A stretch of DNA of 20,325 bases from an uncultured Solobacterium sp. (GTDB taxonomy: Bacteria; Bacillota_I; Bacilli_A; Erysipelotrichales; Erysipelotrichaceae), in assembly GCA_905235315.1 (NCBI GenBank), contig CAJOLG010000024.1, positions 1-20,325 on the forward strand. Direction: 5' to 3'. This document shows positions 6,259 through 14,628 of this stretch, one piece after another. A program made the position numbers and the translations under genes. Position 1 is the first letter of the stretch. Each line of letters opens with the position of its first letter. Below the pieces are notes generated by a model. It made no database searches and was not told the origin of the DNA. It worked only from the letters and a program-made list of their open reading frames with translations.

Positions 6259-6349
6259 GCAATATCTATCGCACCATATCAAATCTCCGTATACCTCCTG
6301 CCCCTCCCTCTGGGTGTATCATTGCGGTTAAATCAAGGAGGATTGAAGT

Positions 6350-6922
6350 ATGGCAAACAAACGCGTAAGGGATCTGAGTTATACCATTATGTTTGCGGCG
6401 GTGGCGTTCGTTGTTTTCACATATGCCAAGATCAACATCCCGGTACCGGGTGCCGGCACGGTCGCCATTCATGTGGGAAATGCGGTCGTCGTTCTGGCCG
6501 CATGGCTTCTGGGACCGGTATACGGCGGTATTGCCGGCGCTGTCGGGCTTTCCCTGGCGGATGTGCTGGATCCCCTGTATATCGCAAGCGCTCCGAAGAC
6601 GTTCTTCCTGAAGTTCATGATCGGATTCATCGCCGGCAAGACGGCAGAGAAGATGGGGCTTCATGAGACGGACGATCCGAAAAAGATCACAAAGATCTGT
6701 GCCCTCTCTTCCATCGCGGGACTCGGCTTCAATGTAATCTTCGAGCCGATCATATCTTATCTCTATAAACGGTTTCTGCTCGGCACGTCGGCCGAAGCCG
6801 CCAGTATCCTGTCAGCCTGGCTCGGCGGAGTATCCGCCTTCAATGCGGTGATCTGCGTGATTGTCGCAGCCCTGCTGTACAAGGCGCTGTACAAACCGTT
6901 CGCACAGGTTCATCACGCATGA
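6350..6922 (+). CDS. ECF transporter S component (vitamin-type substrate-binding subunit)
   Basis: This 190-aa integral membrane protein has about six helices and is of the energy-coupling-factor S-component type (HmpT/RibU-like superfamily). Recognisable features are the N-terminal LSYTIMFAAVAFVVFTYAKI helix, GPVYGGIAGAVGLSLADVLD (about 55-74), and KTFFLKFMIGFIAGK. Such proteins bind a vitamin or its precursor and dock onto a shared EcfA-EcfA'-EcfT module, which is absent from this window. The substrate cannot be read from the sequence: riboflavin, pyridoxine, thiamine precursors and others are all served by similar proteins. No riboswitch was recognised in the 91-bp leader. The start is supported by AAGGAGG (6335-6341). 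Confidence 0.8.
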   Translation: MANKRVRDLSYTIMFAAVAFVVFTYAKINIPVPGAGTVAIHVGNAVVVLAAWLLGPVYGGIAGAVGLSLADVLDPLYIASAPKTFFLKFMIGFIAGKTAEKMGLHETDDPKKITKICALSSIAGLGFNVIFEPIISYLYKRFLLGTSAEAASILSAWLGGVSAFNAVICVIVAALLYKALYKPFAQVHHA

Positions 6923-7001
6923 CCGTCATCAGCGGCGGCCGGCGCAGACATAACCGCCGCCCTGATTTCGTCTCTGCTGTACATGCACGCACAGAATAAC
7001 T

Positions 7002-7034
7002 GAGGCCTGAATGATGATTCATTCAGGCCTCTTT
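7002..7034. terminator. Terminator between the convergent ECF and GH30 genes
   Basis: A perfect 13-bp stem, GAGGCCTGAATGA with its complement, closes a TGAT loop and is followed by TTT on the + strand. The T tracts are short on both sides, but position between two convergent genes supports a bidirectional terminator. Confidence 0.65.
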
Positions 7035-7048
7035 CAACGATTCGATCT

Positions 7049-8407
7049 TCACTCGCTCCGACAGGTGACAATACCGCGGGCGGGGATTTCAATCCGCAAT
7101 ACGGACAGGTCATCCTCTCCGTTCAGTTTCGGCAGCCGGATGTTTGCCGGCAGCGTTTCGCTTGTCCGGTTCAGGATGACTACGCTTGTCGTTTCATCCG
7201 GTCCGACAAACGCCGTCGTTTCCAGCTGATCCGTATAGGATGATGTGCCGACCCGCACGGAACCCGGACGGATAAAGTGTGCGAAGTGCCACAGATAGTC
7301 CGCGATGATGTTCCGCTTCAGCTTCTTCTTTTTCGCATCGTACATGTACGGACTGTCGCAGAAGTTTCCGACATGGTTCGGTCCTCCCCTTTCATCCAGA
7401 AGAAGGTTCCAGTCATAGAATGCATTCATTCCGCTGTTCATGTTTCCGATGAGGTCATGCGCATATTTCTCCGCATTGAACAGGACATTGTCCCGGCTGA
7501 ATTTGCTGTATTCGATGCAAGCTTCGGAAAGGATGAGCTTCTTTTCGGGAAACATCATGCGGAACAGATTCAGGGAGTCGAAATGGTCTCCGCTGTACCA
7601 GTGGAAGGCGATGCCCGTTACCAGGTCGTCCGTCTCCTCATCGATGATCGCACAGGCCCGTTCCAGAAGCCGTTCCTTGTTGTGATCCCAGATGAAAACC
7701 TCGATTGAGTCGGTCAGTCCGTATCGATTCAGCGCATCCCGCAGATACGTGTTCAGAAACTCCCGTTCCTGCTGCGGCGTATAGATGCAGGAATCCCATG
7801 TCTGCGTCGCATTCGGCTCGTTCTGAATGCTGAGACGGCGCACATCGACGCCAAGTTGTCTTAACGCAATGATGTAGCGGCAGATATAATCGGCCCATTC
7901 TTCCTTATACTCATCCTTCAGAAAACCGCCGTGATTCCGATCCCCGTTTGTTTTCATGAAGGCCGGCGGACTCCACGGTGACAACATGACCGAAGGGCTT
8001 TTTCCCATGGCGGCACGGATGTCATTGAAAAACGGCATCAGGTTCTCCTTTACCCGGGAAAGATCAAGCTCCTTACTGTCACTGCGGTATGCCTCATAAT
8101 GGCCCAGGGAAAAATCGCAGCTGTCAATCGGCATGCGCAGATTCACATATCCCATTGACGATTCCGAAAAGCAGTCGTTCAGGATCCGTTCCTGATCATT
8201 GCGGTCCATCTGGTTGTATACGGAACCGGCCGATTCGGTCAGTGCTCCCCCGAAGCCTTCCCAGGTCTGGCCGCAGATCTGCGTAAAGACATTGATGATC
8301 TCGTTTTCCTCATAGCCTTCCGTCTCTCTGACGGTTTCTTCCGTTGTCATGATCGCGCCGTTTTCCAGCTGCGACCGGTACACCTTCCATGTTTTCTTGC
8401 TCATCAC
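7049..8407 (-). CDS. Glycoside hydrolase family 30 (glucosylceramidase-type), cytoplasmic
   Basis: This enzyme of about 452 aa is a retaining beta-glycosidase. The family pattern is clear: WEGFGGALTESAG (49-61), MLSPWSPPAFMKTNG (141-155), the acid/base glutamate E197 in SIQNEPNA, and the nucleophile E295 in LSEACIEYS. A short C-terminal beta-sandwich follows (about 380-452). There is no signal peptide, so it acts inside the cell, consistent with its place as last gene of an oligosaccharide-import operon. The exact glycosidic substrate (beta-glucoside, xyloside or fucoside) is not decidable. The start is ambiguous: GTG at 8407 overlaps the regulator stop by 4 bp with better spacing to GGGAG, while ATG at 8404 overlaps by 1 bp. 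Confidence 0.85.
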   Translation of the reverse strand: MMSKKTWKVYRSQLENGAIMTTEETVRETEGYEENEIINVFTQICGQTWEGFGGALTESAGSVYNQMDRNDQERILNDCFSESSMGYVNLRMPIDSCDFSLGHYEAYRSDSKELDLSRVKENLMPFFNDIRAAMGKSPSVMLSPWSPPAFMKTNGDRNHGGFLKDEYKEEWADYICRYIIALRQLGVDVRRLSIQNEPNATQTWDSCIYTPQQEREFLNTYLRDALNRYGLTDSIEVFIWDHNKERLLERACAIIDEETDDLVTGIAFHWYSGDHFDSLNLFRMMFPEKKLILSEACIEYSKFSRDNVLFNAEKYAHDLIGNMNSGMNAFYDWNLLLDERGGPNHVGNFCDSPYMYDAKKKKLKRNIIADYLWHFAHFIRPGSVRVGTSSYTDQLETTAFVGPDETTSVVILNRTSETLPANIRLPKLNGEDDLSVLRIEIPARGIVTCRSE

Positions 8408-9114
8408 TTTGATTCTCCCTTGTATTTGGCGGGCGTCGTTCCTTTGATCCTGCTGAACACCCGATAAAAGTATTTCTCGTTGTTATAGCCGACTTTGTAT
8501 GCGATCTCATAGGTCTTGAGGCTTCCCTGCATGATGTAGTCGCAGGCCCGATCGATGCGGATCTCATTGAGACAATCGATGAATCCCTTGCCGAATGCTT
8601 TCGTCATCAGGGTGGACAGATATCCCGCCGAAACGCCCAGATAATCCGCCACAGAGGAAAGCGTGATCTCCTCGCTGTAATGTTCCCTCATGTAACGCAT
8701 GGCACGGTCCGCGATCGTCTCCTTTTCATTCACCGACCGGCCGGTCTCCAGCCGATCCGCCACATCCACCAGCATCTTCAGAAAATCCGAGGAACGCACC
8801 GGTTTGAGAAGATAATCCTTCGCACCCATCCGCATCGCCTTCTGACAGTACTGAAATTCGTCATACCCGCTCAGGATGATGGTATACGGCAGGATGCCGG
8901 CCCGATTGGCCTCTTCCATGACCTGCAGGCCGGTCTTGATCGGCATCTGCACATCGAGACAGAGGATTTCCGGACGCTTCTCATAAATGAGGTCGATTGC
9001 CTCCTGACCGTTGCTTGCCATAATGACCGCTTCGAAACGGTCCGTATGCGAACGGACATAGTTTACGATCCCGTTGCGGATCATATCTTCATCATCAGCT
9101 ACCAGAAGTTTCAT
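8404..9114 (-). CDS. YesN-type response regulator (receiver plus AraC HTH)
   Basis: This 236-aa protein has an N-terminal receiver domain (MKLLVADDED, phosphoacceptor D54 in LCLDVQMP, K about 104 in DYLLKPVRSS) and a C-terminal AraC-type double helix-turn-helix (about 140-236, with VSAGYLSTLMTKAFGK and YKVGYNNEKYFYRVFSR). The start chosen follows AAAGGAGG and makes the receiver begin at residue 1. A longer reading from 9189 adds 25 residues with no domain. It overlaps the kinase gene by 20 bp, so the two are coupled. It probably activates this operon when phosphorylated by the kinase. The receiver-to-HTH linker is short, without the long middle region of many YesN proteins. Confidence 0.9.
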   Translation of the reverse strand: MKLLVADDEDMIRNGIVNYVRSHTDRFEAVIMASNGQEAIDLIYEKRPEILCLDVQMPIKTGLQVMEEANRAGILPYTIILSGYDEFQYCQKAMRMGAKDYLLKPVRSSDFLKMLVDVADRLETGRSVNEKETIADRAMRYMREHYSEEITLSSVADYLGVSAGYLSTLMTKAFGKGFIDCLNEIRIDRACDYIMQGSLKTYEIAYKVGYNNEKYFYRVFSRIKGTTPAKYKGESK

Positions 9115-10906
9115 TCCTGCCTCCTTTCGGAACCAGCGGAATCTCAATCCGCACGGCCGTTCCTTCACCCGGTCTGCTGGAAATATCAAGGCTGTAATTA
9201 TCCCCGTAAAGCAGATCCAGCCGTTCCTTCACATTCCGGATCGCATATTTACTGACACGGTGGCCGCCGCCTTTGGCCGGTTTGTCCGTCCCGAACAGAT
9301 CCGCCACCTGCTTTTCATCCATTCCGACACCGGTATCGATGATCTGAAGAATCATGCGGTCACCCTCTTTCCGGCCGATGACATCGAGTGTGAAGTCGCC
9401 GGTGTCCTTTTCAAACCCGTGTACGACCGAATTCTCCACAAACGGCTGAAGCAGAAGCTTGGGCAGCGTTTCATCCATCAGGCAGTCTTCCACATCGATG
9501 TGATAGACGAACCGGTTGGCGAACCGCAGCTGCTGCATATGGAGATAGCTGTTCAGCAGCCTGATCTCATCCGAAACGAAGGTCATATCCTTGCCGGTAT
9601 TCAATACCAGCCGGAAGAGATCTGACAGGGCGAGCACATCCTCGGCGATTTCCTCGTTGTCCGTTTCCACGCATTTCCAGTAAAGGGCATCCAGCGTGTT
9701 GTACAGAAAGTGCGGATTGATCTGCGCCTGCAGGGCATTCAGTTCACTTTCCTTTTCCCGCAATGTGATGACGTAGTTCTTATCGATCAGATCCTTCATG
9801 TCACTTACCATTTCATTGAAACCCTGCTGGGTTTCTCCCATCTGATCGTTTGTTCTCACATCCAGGTGCTGGGTAAAGTCACCGCCGCGGAAGTTCACCA
9901 TCGCCTCCCGCAGCTCTTCGAGCGGATTGATGATCATCTTCGAAACCAGAAACAACAGCGGCAGCGCTGCCAGCGCAACGCTCAGTGACCAGAGCAGAGA
10001 CGCCACGAAGATGCTTTGGGTGAAAGAGCGGATCTCGGTACGCGGTATGACGCGATACAGCGAAAGACCCGTATTTCCGACCGGATGGGAATAGACGAAG
10101 GAATCCCGCCATTCCACCGGCCCGGACGTATTGACCGTTTCGATCTTCCGGCTTATTTCCTCCGGCAGGTTTGGATCGCATCCCTCCGACATGGAAATGA
10201 TCCTGCCGGATTCATCCTGCACGAAGATGCATTCATTTTCATAGGAATAAAGCGAGTTGATATAGTCGTCCAGTCCTGAGGCGGACATGCCTGCCACCGC
10301 AAAGAACCGTCTGTCCTTTCCGTTGAGGCCGTATACCTCCCGGCAGACGACGATTTTGTCATCCGCGCTGTAGGAATAAATCTCGGATGAGCCGCGGCTC
10401 ATCCTTGCGATCTCAAACCCGCGGGTATTCGCACAGCTTTTCTCATACAGAGTGCTCTGTCTTACATCTTCCGAACAGGAAGTGTGGTCACTGCTGTAAA
10501 CGAACGGGATCAGTCCGTTTTCCGGATAGATCCCGATTGTTTTGATATAACCGTCCGTGAAACTCATGGTCCGAACGAAATTCAGGGATGAGATGTCATA
10601 CCAGAATCTGGTGTTGGCGTTGAGTTCCTCCACATCCTTTCGATGCAGAAGACGCTCCATGTCGCTGTCCAGCATGACATACGTGATGATCTGCTTGGCG
10701 CTGTTCAGCTTCTCGTCAATACCGGCGGAAGCGGTCGCAAGCATCTGATCGATCTCCCGGTTCTTCTCATTGATTTCACGGCTGTAATTGTAATTGTAGA
10801 TAAAGACGAACAGAATCAGCTGGACGGGAATCAGAACAGCATAAAGGGCGATGACGATCTTCCTTCTGATGCCGAGTCCCGCAAACCATTTTTTCAATCC
10901 GTCCAT
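9095..10906 (-). CDS. YesM-type sensor histidine kinase
   Basis: This 603-aa membrane kinase has a first helix at about 16-38, an extracytoplasmic sensor region of about 260 residues (dCache-like by length and position), a second helix at about 299-321, and HAMP (about 322-375). The His_kinase domain follows, with H399 in LQAQINPHFLYNTLDALYW, then the ATPase domain with IIDTGVGMDEKQV. This class pairs with AraC-type regulators and senses extracellular sugars, often together with a solute-binding protein. Genes for the transporter lie directly upstream and the partner regulator overlaps by 20 bp. The ligand is probably the same oligosaccharide the transporter carries, by context only. The start follows GGAG, 7 nt before the ATG. 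Confidence 0.9.
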   Translation of the reverse strand: MDGLKKWFAGLGIRRKIVIALYAVLIPVQLILFVFIYNYNYSREINEKNREIDQMLATASAGIDEKLNSAKQIITYVMLDSDMERLLHRKDVEELNANTRFWYDISSLNFVRTMSFTDGYIKTIGIYPENGLIPFVYSSDHTSCSEDVRQSTLYEKSCANTRGFEIARMSRGSSEIYSYSADDKIVVCREVYGLNGKDRRFFAVAGMSASGLDDYINSLYSYENECIFVQDESGRIISMSEGCDPNLPEEISRKIETVNTSGPVEWRDSFVYSHPVGNTGLSLYRVIPRTEIRSFTQSIFVASLLWSLSVALAALPLLFLVSKMIINPLEELREAMVNFRGGDFTQHLDVRTNDQMGETQQGFNEMVSDMKDLIDKNYVITLREKESELNALQAQINPHFLYNTLDALYWKCVETDNEEIAEDVLALSDLFRLVLNTGKDMTFVSDEIRLLNSYLHMQQLRFANRFVYHIDVEDCLMDETLPKLLLQPFVENSVVHGFEKDTGDFTLDVIGRKEGDRMILQIIDTGVGMDEKQVADLFGTDKPAKGGGHRVSKYAIRNVKERLDLLYGDNYSLDISSRPGEGTAVRIEIPLVPKGGRNETSGS

Positions 10907-10917
10907 GATAAACTCCG

Positions 10918-10935
10918 GGGCTGTTTTATCAGCCC
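10918..10935 (-). other. Hairpin at the permease-kinase junction
   Basis: On the - strand GGGCTG pairs with CAGCCC around ATAAAA. The stem overlaps the permease stop codon and ends just before the kinase ribosome-binding site. It could lower kinase expression relative to the transporter. No T-run follows, so it is not a terminator. Confidence 0.4.
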
Positions 10936-11765
10936 TTTACAGCACCCATGGCCACGCCCTTCGTAATATGCTTGTTCAGCAGGATATATACGATTACCGC
11001 AGGAGCGGCGGACAGAGCCATTACCGCAAACTGTACCGCATAGTTGGATGAGTACTGGCCGGTGAATTCCAGAACCGAGAACGGAAGCGTCTTCCATTTC
11101 GGAGAACTGAGATACGTGCTGGCCATAATGAACTCATTCCAGTTGTTCAGAAATGTCATGATTGCGACGGTCGAGATGGACGGAATCATGATCGGGAAGA
11201 CCACCCGGAATATCGTCCGGTAGATTCCGCAGCCGTCGATGATGGCCGCTTCTTCCAGCTCCTTCGGTATGGAGGACAGAAAGCCCGTCATCAGAAACAT
11301 GGCCTGCGGCAGAGAAAACGCCACATATGGAACAAGCAGCGCCCAAATGGTGTCCGTCAGGTGGAACATACTGTATATCTTATAATTCGGCAGTAATGTG
11401 GCATGAATGGGAATCATCATTCCCAGAAGCATCAGCGTCATCACGAATGATCTCCACTTCCAGAACATCCTTGTGCATGCGTAGGACGCAAGCAGGGAGA
11501 TGACAATGACGATGACCACCGCAAGCACATTAATTATAGCGCTGTTTATCAGATAGTGCAGTACGTTGCCGTCGGTCCACGCCACCACGTAGTTGTCCCA
11601 GCGGATGCGCTGCGGCCAGACCAGAAGGCCCGTCGTAAACATTTCGTTGGAGCTGCAGAGGGAGAAGTCGATGAGCCAGATCAGGGGAAAGATCTGAATG
11701 ACCGCCATGATGATGAGAATCATCCATAACAGGATTTTTCCGATATTACTCTTTTTCTCCTTCAT
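10929..11765 (-). CDS. Sugar ABC transporter permease (MalG-type)
   Basis: This 278-aa membrane subunit has six predicted helices and the ATPase-docking EAA loop, seen as EEAAIIDGCGIYRTIFRVVF (about 178-197). It belongs to the carbohydrate-uptake CUT1 permease type and pairs with the upstream MalF-type permease, whose stop overlaps its start by 4 bp. The N-terminus is short and cytoplasmic (MKEKKSNIGK). It moves the bound sugar across the membrane using an ATPase that is not encoded here, probably a shared MsmK/UgpC-type protein. Confidence 0.9.
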   Translation of the reverse strand: MKEKKSNIGKILLWMILIIMAVIQIFPLIWLIDFSLCSSNEMFTTGLLVWPQRIRWDNYVVAWTDGNVLHYLINSAIINVLAVVIVIVISLLASYACTRMFWKWRSFVMTLMLLGMMIPIHATLLPNYKIYSMFHLTDTIWALLVPYVAFSLPQAMFLMTGFLSSIPKELEEAAIIDGCGIYRTIFRVVFPIMIPSISTVAIMTFLNNWNEFIMASTYLSSPKWKTLPFSVLEFTGQYSSNYAVQFAVMALSAAPAVIVYILLNKHITKGVAMGAVKG

Positions 11766-12643
11766 CCGTTTTCCGCCTCCTTATCCTTGAATACAGTATT
11801 CATGAAGACCGTCACCGATACGCAGATGATGATGAACACGACACCGATCGCATTTCCGTAACCGTACCGGAACGCCTTGAACGCCTGCTGGTACAGATAG
11901 TTCGCCGTGAACTGCGTGCTGTTTCCGGGACCGCCGCCGGTCAGAAGGTATACCGTTTCCATCTGTTTCAGGGCGGAGATGATTGCCATCGTCACATTGA
12001 TCTTGATAACCGGCTTCATCAACGGCAGAGTGATGCGGAAGAATGTCTTCCACCATCCTGCGCCGTCGATGGACGCGGCTTCATACAACACCGGATCGAT
12101 GTTTTTGATTCCCGTGTAGTAGATGAGCATTCCCCACCCGAAGCCATGCCAGATCAGCACCACCAATACCGCATAGATCGCCGTCTGCTGGGAGAGGAAG
12201 TTGACGCTTTCCTGCACACCGAATGCGTGCAGAACATTGTTGAGCAGTCCGAAGTCCGGATTGTAGATGAATTTCCAGAGATAGGCTATGACCGCCACGG
12301 AAATGACATTGGGGATAAAGTATACGCACCGGAAGAAGCTTTCCGCCCTTCCGCCTATCTTATCCAGAACGGCTGCCACCACGATGGCGATCGGATGCTG
12401 GATGAAAATGAATCCCAGAGCCAGCAGGAAGGAATTGAACAGACTTCTGCCGAACGCCTCATCATGAAACAGCTCGACATAATTCCTGAGTCCGATGAAT
12501 ACCGGCGTGCCCATTCCCGAATATTCCGTGAAGGCGTAATAGACACTGAGGCAGATCGGGGCCAGAATCGCACAGATAAATACCAGAAGTCCGGGAGCGA
12601 TCAGCGTGAGGATCACCCGTTTGTCGCTGTATAGTTTTTTCAT
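11762..12643 (-). CDS. Sugar ABC transporter permease (MalF-type)
   Basis: This 293-aa membrane subunit of a CUT1 carbohydrate importer has six helices. The EAA loop is YEAASIDGAGWWKTFFRITL. The partner sequence LTGGGPGNSTQ, typical of this permease type, lies near residues 235-245. It has no long extra loop before the core, unlike enteric MalF. It is separated from the solute-binding protein by a 129-bp gap holding a stable hairpin, and overlaps the next permease by 4 bp. The start is supported by an AGGGGACA-type site 8-10 nt upstream. Confidence 0.9.
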   Translation of the reverse strand: MKKLYSDKRVILTLIAPGLLVFICAILAPICLSVYYAFTEYSGMGTPVFIGLRNYVELFHDEAFGRSLFNSFLLALGFIFIQHPIAIVVAAVLDKIGGRAESFFRCVYFIPNVISVAVIAYLWKFIYNPDFGLLNNVLHAFGVQESVNFLSQQTAIYAVLVVLIWHGFGWGMLIYYTGIKNIDPVLYEAASIDGAGWWKTFFRITLPLMKPVIKINVTMAIISALKQMETVYLLTGGGPGNSTQFTANYLYQQAFKAFRYGYGNAIGVVFIIICVSVTVFMNTVFKDKEAENG

Positions 12644-12669
12644 ATCCTTGTCCCCTTTTTTTCATAGAA

Positions 12670-12727
12670 ATAGAGCCGCGCATGAAGCACGCTTTTTACC
12701 ATGCCGATGTTCCATACGCAGCTCTAT
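12670..12727 (-). other. Intercistronic hairpin between the solute-binding protein and permease genes
   Basis: On the - strand ATAGAGCTGCG pairs with CGCGGCTCTAT (11 bp, one G-U) around a 36-nt loop. No T-run follows. Hairpins in this place commonly protect the upstream message from 3' decay, so that more binding protein than permease is made. That role is inferred. Confidence 0.55.
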
Positions 12728-12772
12728 ATCGCTTATTCAGATCGTTCGATTATGAGTTCTGAATCTGAATGA

Positions 12773-14125
12773 TTATTTGCAGGCCTCGCCGATTGATTTA
12801 ATGAATGTGTCAATGTCTTCCGAACCGTTTGTATAGCTCTGGATTTCACTTTCCATAGCTGTCTTGAACGTTGCGGGACCGCAGTCGTTAATCGGAGTTC
12901 CGGAAACGCTTGTCGCATTGTTGACCATATCCATGACGCTGAGCTGCAGTTCTGTCTCATCACCCGTCAGATAGCTCTTCTGATCCTGAGCGGACATTCC
13001 GACACCGTTCTCCCATCCGTACTTGGAGAGTTTTTCCGGCTGATACATGTAGTTCAGGAACTTGATCGCTTCGTCTTTCACCTTGGAGTCAGCCGCTACC
13101 GCGTATCCGCCGCCGTTCCATGCGGAGATGTCATTGGCTCCGCCTTGACCGCCGTCGATTACCGGGAACGTGAAGGCACGGATGTTGGTTCTGATTTCTT
13201 CCGGGATGTCTTCATTCTTTGCCATCGAGCATTCCCAGCTGCCCATCGCGAACATCGCTGCCTGGCCGTTGGTGAACAGGTTCATGGCTGTTCCGTAATC
13301 CTGTGCGTCATATCCGGTCTGGAATGCGCCGGCATCGGCGAGTTCCTTCAGGATTTCCAGAGAACGCTTGAATTCAGGGGTATCGAAGTTTCCGCTTGCG
13401 ACAGATTCGCTGATGATTTTCGCATAATTCGTTCCAGCGACCTTCGCCATGATGTCGGTGAGGAATGTGCACATCGGCCATCCGTCGCCGCCGTCCATCG
13501 CGATCGGGGTGATGCCCTTGCCCTTGATGTCAGCGACAAGCTTCAGAAGTTCGTCGTAGGTGCTCGGTACTTTCCAGCCGTTGTCTTCAAACATCTTCTG
13601 GTTGTAGTAGATCACCTGAACGTCGGTGTTTCTGGGAAGTCCGTAAAGTTTTCCGTCCTTCTTGAATCCTTCCAGGGATCCGCTGATGAATTTGTAGTCC
13701 TTGTAATCGGCTTCGTTCAGCTCTGCCAGTACGCCGGCATCGAGAACTTCGTCCAGGAAGGAAGGCTGACCCCAGATGCTTACCACATCCGGCATGCCGT
13801 TCATCGCATATGCCTTGAACTTGGTCTTGTACGCTTCCTCATCCAGCGCTTCCACCTCGATCTTTACATTCTGATTTTCCGCCATATAGTCGTCGATGAT
13901 CTGCTGCTCGACGAGTCCCTGTCCGTTCTTGCGGTCGGGAAGGTTGGAGAAAATCTTGAGGGTGACGGTTTCGCCTGCGGCTGCAGTAGAATCCGCAGCG
14001 GCCGTCGTGTTGGTTGTTGCGCTTTCCGATTGATTATTCGATGCAGTTGTTCCTGTGCCGCAGCCCGCCAGGACTCCTGCCAGCATGATGCCGGACATTA
14101 AAGCGGCGAATGATTTCTTCTTCAT
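12773..14125 (-). CDS. Sugar ABC transporter solute-binding lipoprotein
   Basis: This 450-aa lipoprotein opens with a type II signal peptide: MKKK, a hydrophobic stretch, and the lipobox LAGC with the lipidated C22. A serine/threonine/alanine-rich linker (about 23-50) follows. The mature domain is of the extracellular family 1 binding-protein type, with VTLKIFSNLPDRKNG at its start and patterns such as LYGLPRNTDVQVIYYNQKMF and NGQAAMFAMGSWE. It captures sugar at the outer membrane face and hands it to the two permeases, and may also present it to the kinase. It is first in the operon, with AAAGGAGG upstream. The sugar cannot be told from the sequence; the GH30 gene suggests a beta-linked oligosaccharide. 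Confidence 0.92.
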   Translation of the reverse strand: MKKKSFAALMSGIMLAGVLAGCGTGTTASNNQSESATTNTTAAADSTAAAGETVTLKIFSNLPDRKNGQGLVEQQIIDDYMAENQNVKIEVEALDEEAYKTKFKAYAMNGMPDVVSIWGQPSFLDEVLDAGVLAELNEADYKDYKFISGSLEGFKKDGKLYGLPRNTDVQVIYYNQKMFEDNGWKVPSTYDELLKLVADIKGKGITPIAMDGGDGWPMCTFLTDIMAKVAGTNYAKIISESVASGNFDTPEFKRSLEILKELADAGAFQTGYDAQDYGTAMNLFTNGQAAMFAMGSWECSMAKNEDIPEEIRTNIRAFTFPVIDGGQGGANDISAWNGGGYAVAADSKVKDEAIKFLNYMYQPEKLSKYGWENGVGMSAQDQKSYLTGDETELQLSVMDMVNNATSVSGTPINDCGPATFKTAMESEIQSYTNGSEDIDTFIKSIGEACK

Positions 14126-14328
14126 GTTTTCCTCCTTTGTAAGAAATCGAATCTTATCTCTGATATCAGGTTAGCATTGCGGAAGAACGGATGTAATCCA
14201 CGCAAAAATAAAAAAGTATACAATTTTCATTTCGTTTGTCTGTCGCCGCCTGTTTCCGTCATGTGTTCATGTTTACGGGCCGAACGCACGGTGCAGTTTA
14301 CTGTATGAACTGTCTTTTTTTAGCTATC
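14126..14328 (-). promoter_or_regulatory. Upstream region of the ABC/GH30 operon
   Basis: Non-coding. It contains a perfect palindrome CTGATATCAG (14160-14169), an inverted repeat GGAT-GTA-ATCC (14189-14199) and an A/T-rich tract (14204-14230). No consensus -35/-10 pair is clear on the - strand, which would suit a promoter needing the YesN-type activator. A run of T follows the TnpB remnant at 14314-14321. Confidence 0.35.
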
Positions 14329-14567
14329 GTGACATACTCCCACCACCTGCGCTTACGCTAAGAGGTGGGGGCTTCCCGGTCAGGAACACCAACGTGTTCA
14401 GATAACCCGAGCTTATCGGATTCCCTGTGCCCTTTCAGAAGTGTCAGAGGAAGATCTGGAGGAGAACCAATCTTCTCAACAGCAGACCGAGAAAGTGTCT
14501 TAACTATCAGACCCCATCGGAAGTATTCAACAGCACTCGCACAAATCGCTGCGCTTAAATTGACAAA
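14329..14567 (-). mobile_element. Truncated TnpB tail with IS200/IS605 right end (omega-RNA-like)
   Basis: On the - strand a 69-codon open frame runs from just after a TAA (14568-14570) to a TAG (14358-14360). It has no start and none of the RuvC catalytic motifs. Its tail reads LSEHVGVPDREAPTS. The stop falls inside a terminal hairpin: CCACCT, CTTA, GCG loop, TAAG, a CGC bulge, AGGTGG (14343-14368). It is followed by GGGAGTATGTCAC. This arrangement is what I know of right ends of tnpB-carrying IS200/IS605 elements, where the stop region doubles as the guide RNA scaffold. The rest of the transposon, including tnpA and most of tnpB, is gone. A guide, if made, would start near 14328 and read toward lower coordinates. 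Confidence 0.65.
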
Positions 14568-14594
14568 TTATCTGTCACAAAAAAACTATTTGTA

Positions 14595-14622
14595 TTTACA
14601 TTCTTTGATTATTTTATATAAT
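14595..14622 (+). promoter_or_regulatory. Promoter of the candidate small RNA
   Basis: TTTACA (14595-14600) and TATAAT (14617-14622) are 16 bp apart in an A/T-rich tract, predicting a start near 14629. No coding region follows. Confidence 0.6.
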
Positions 14623-14628
14623 GAAATT

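Noticed and set aside
6259..6349. Riboswitch ahead of the ECF S component
   Set aside because: Looked for TPP, FMN and similar conserved cores; none was recognised in the 91 bp.
6931..6958. GC-rich inverted repeat GCGGCGG/CCGCCGC after the ECF gene
   Set aside because: No T-run; the perfect 13-bp hairpin at 7002-7031 is a better terminator.
13145..14101. A 318-codon + strand frame opposite the solute-binding protein
   Set aside because: Shadow of a clear lipoprotein gene; no start signal and no family.
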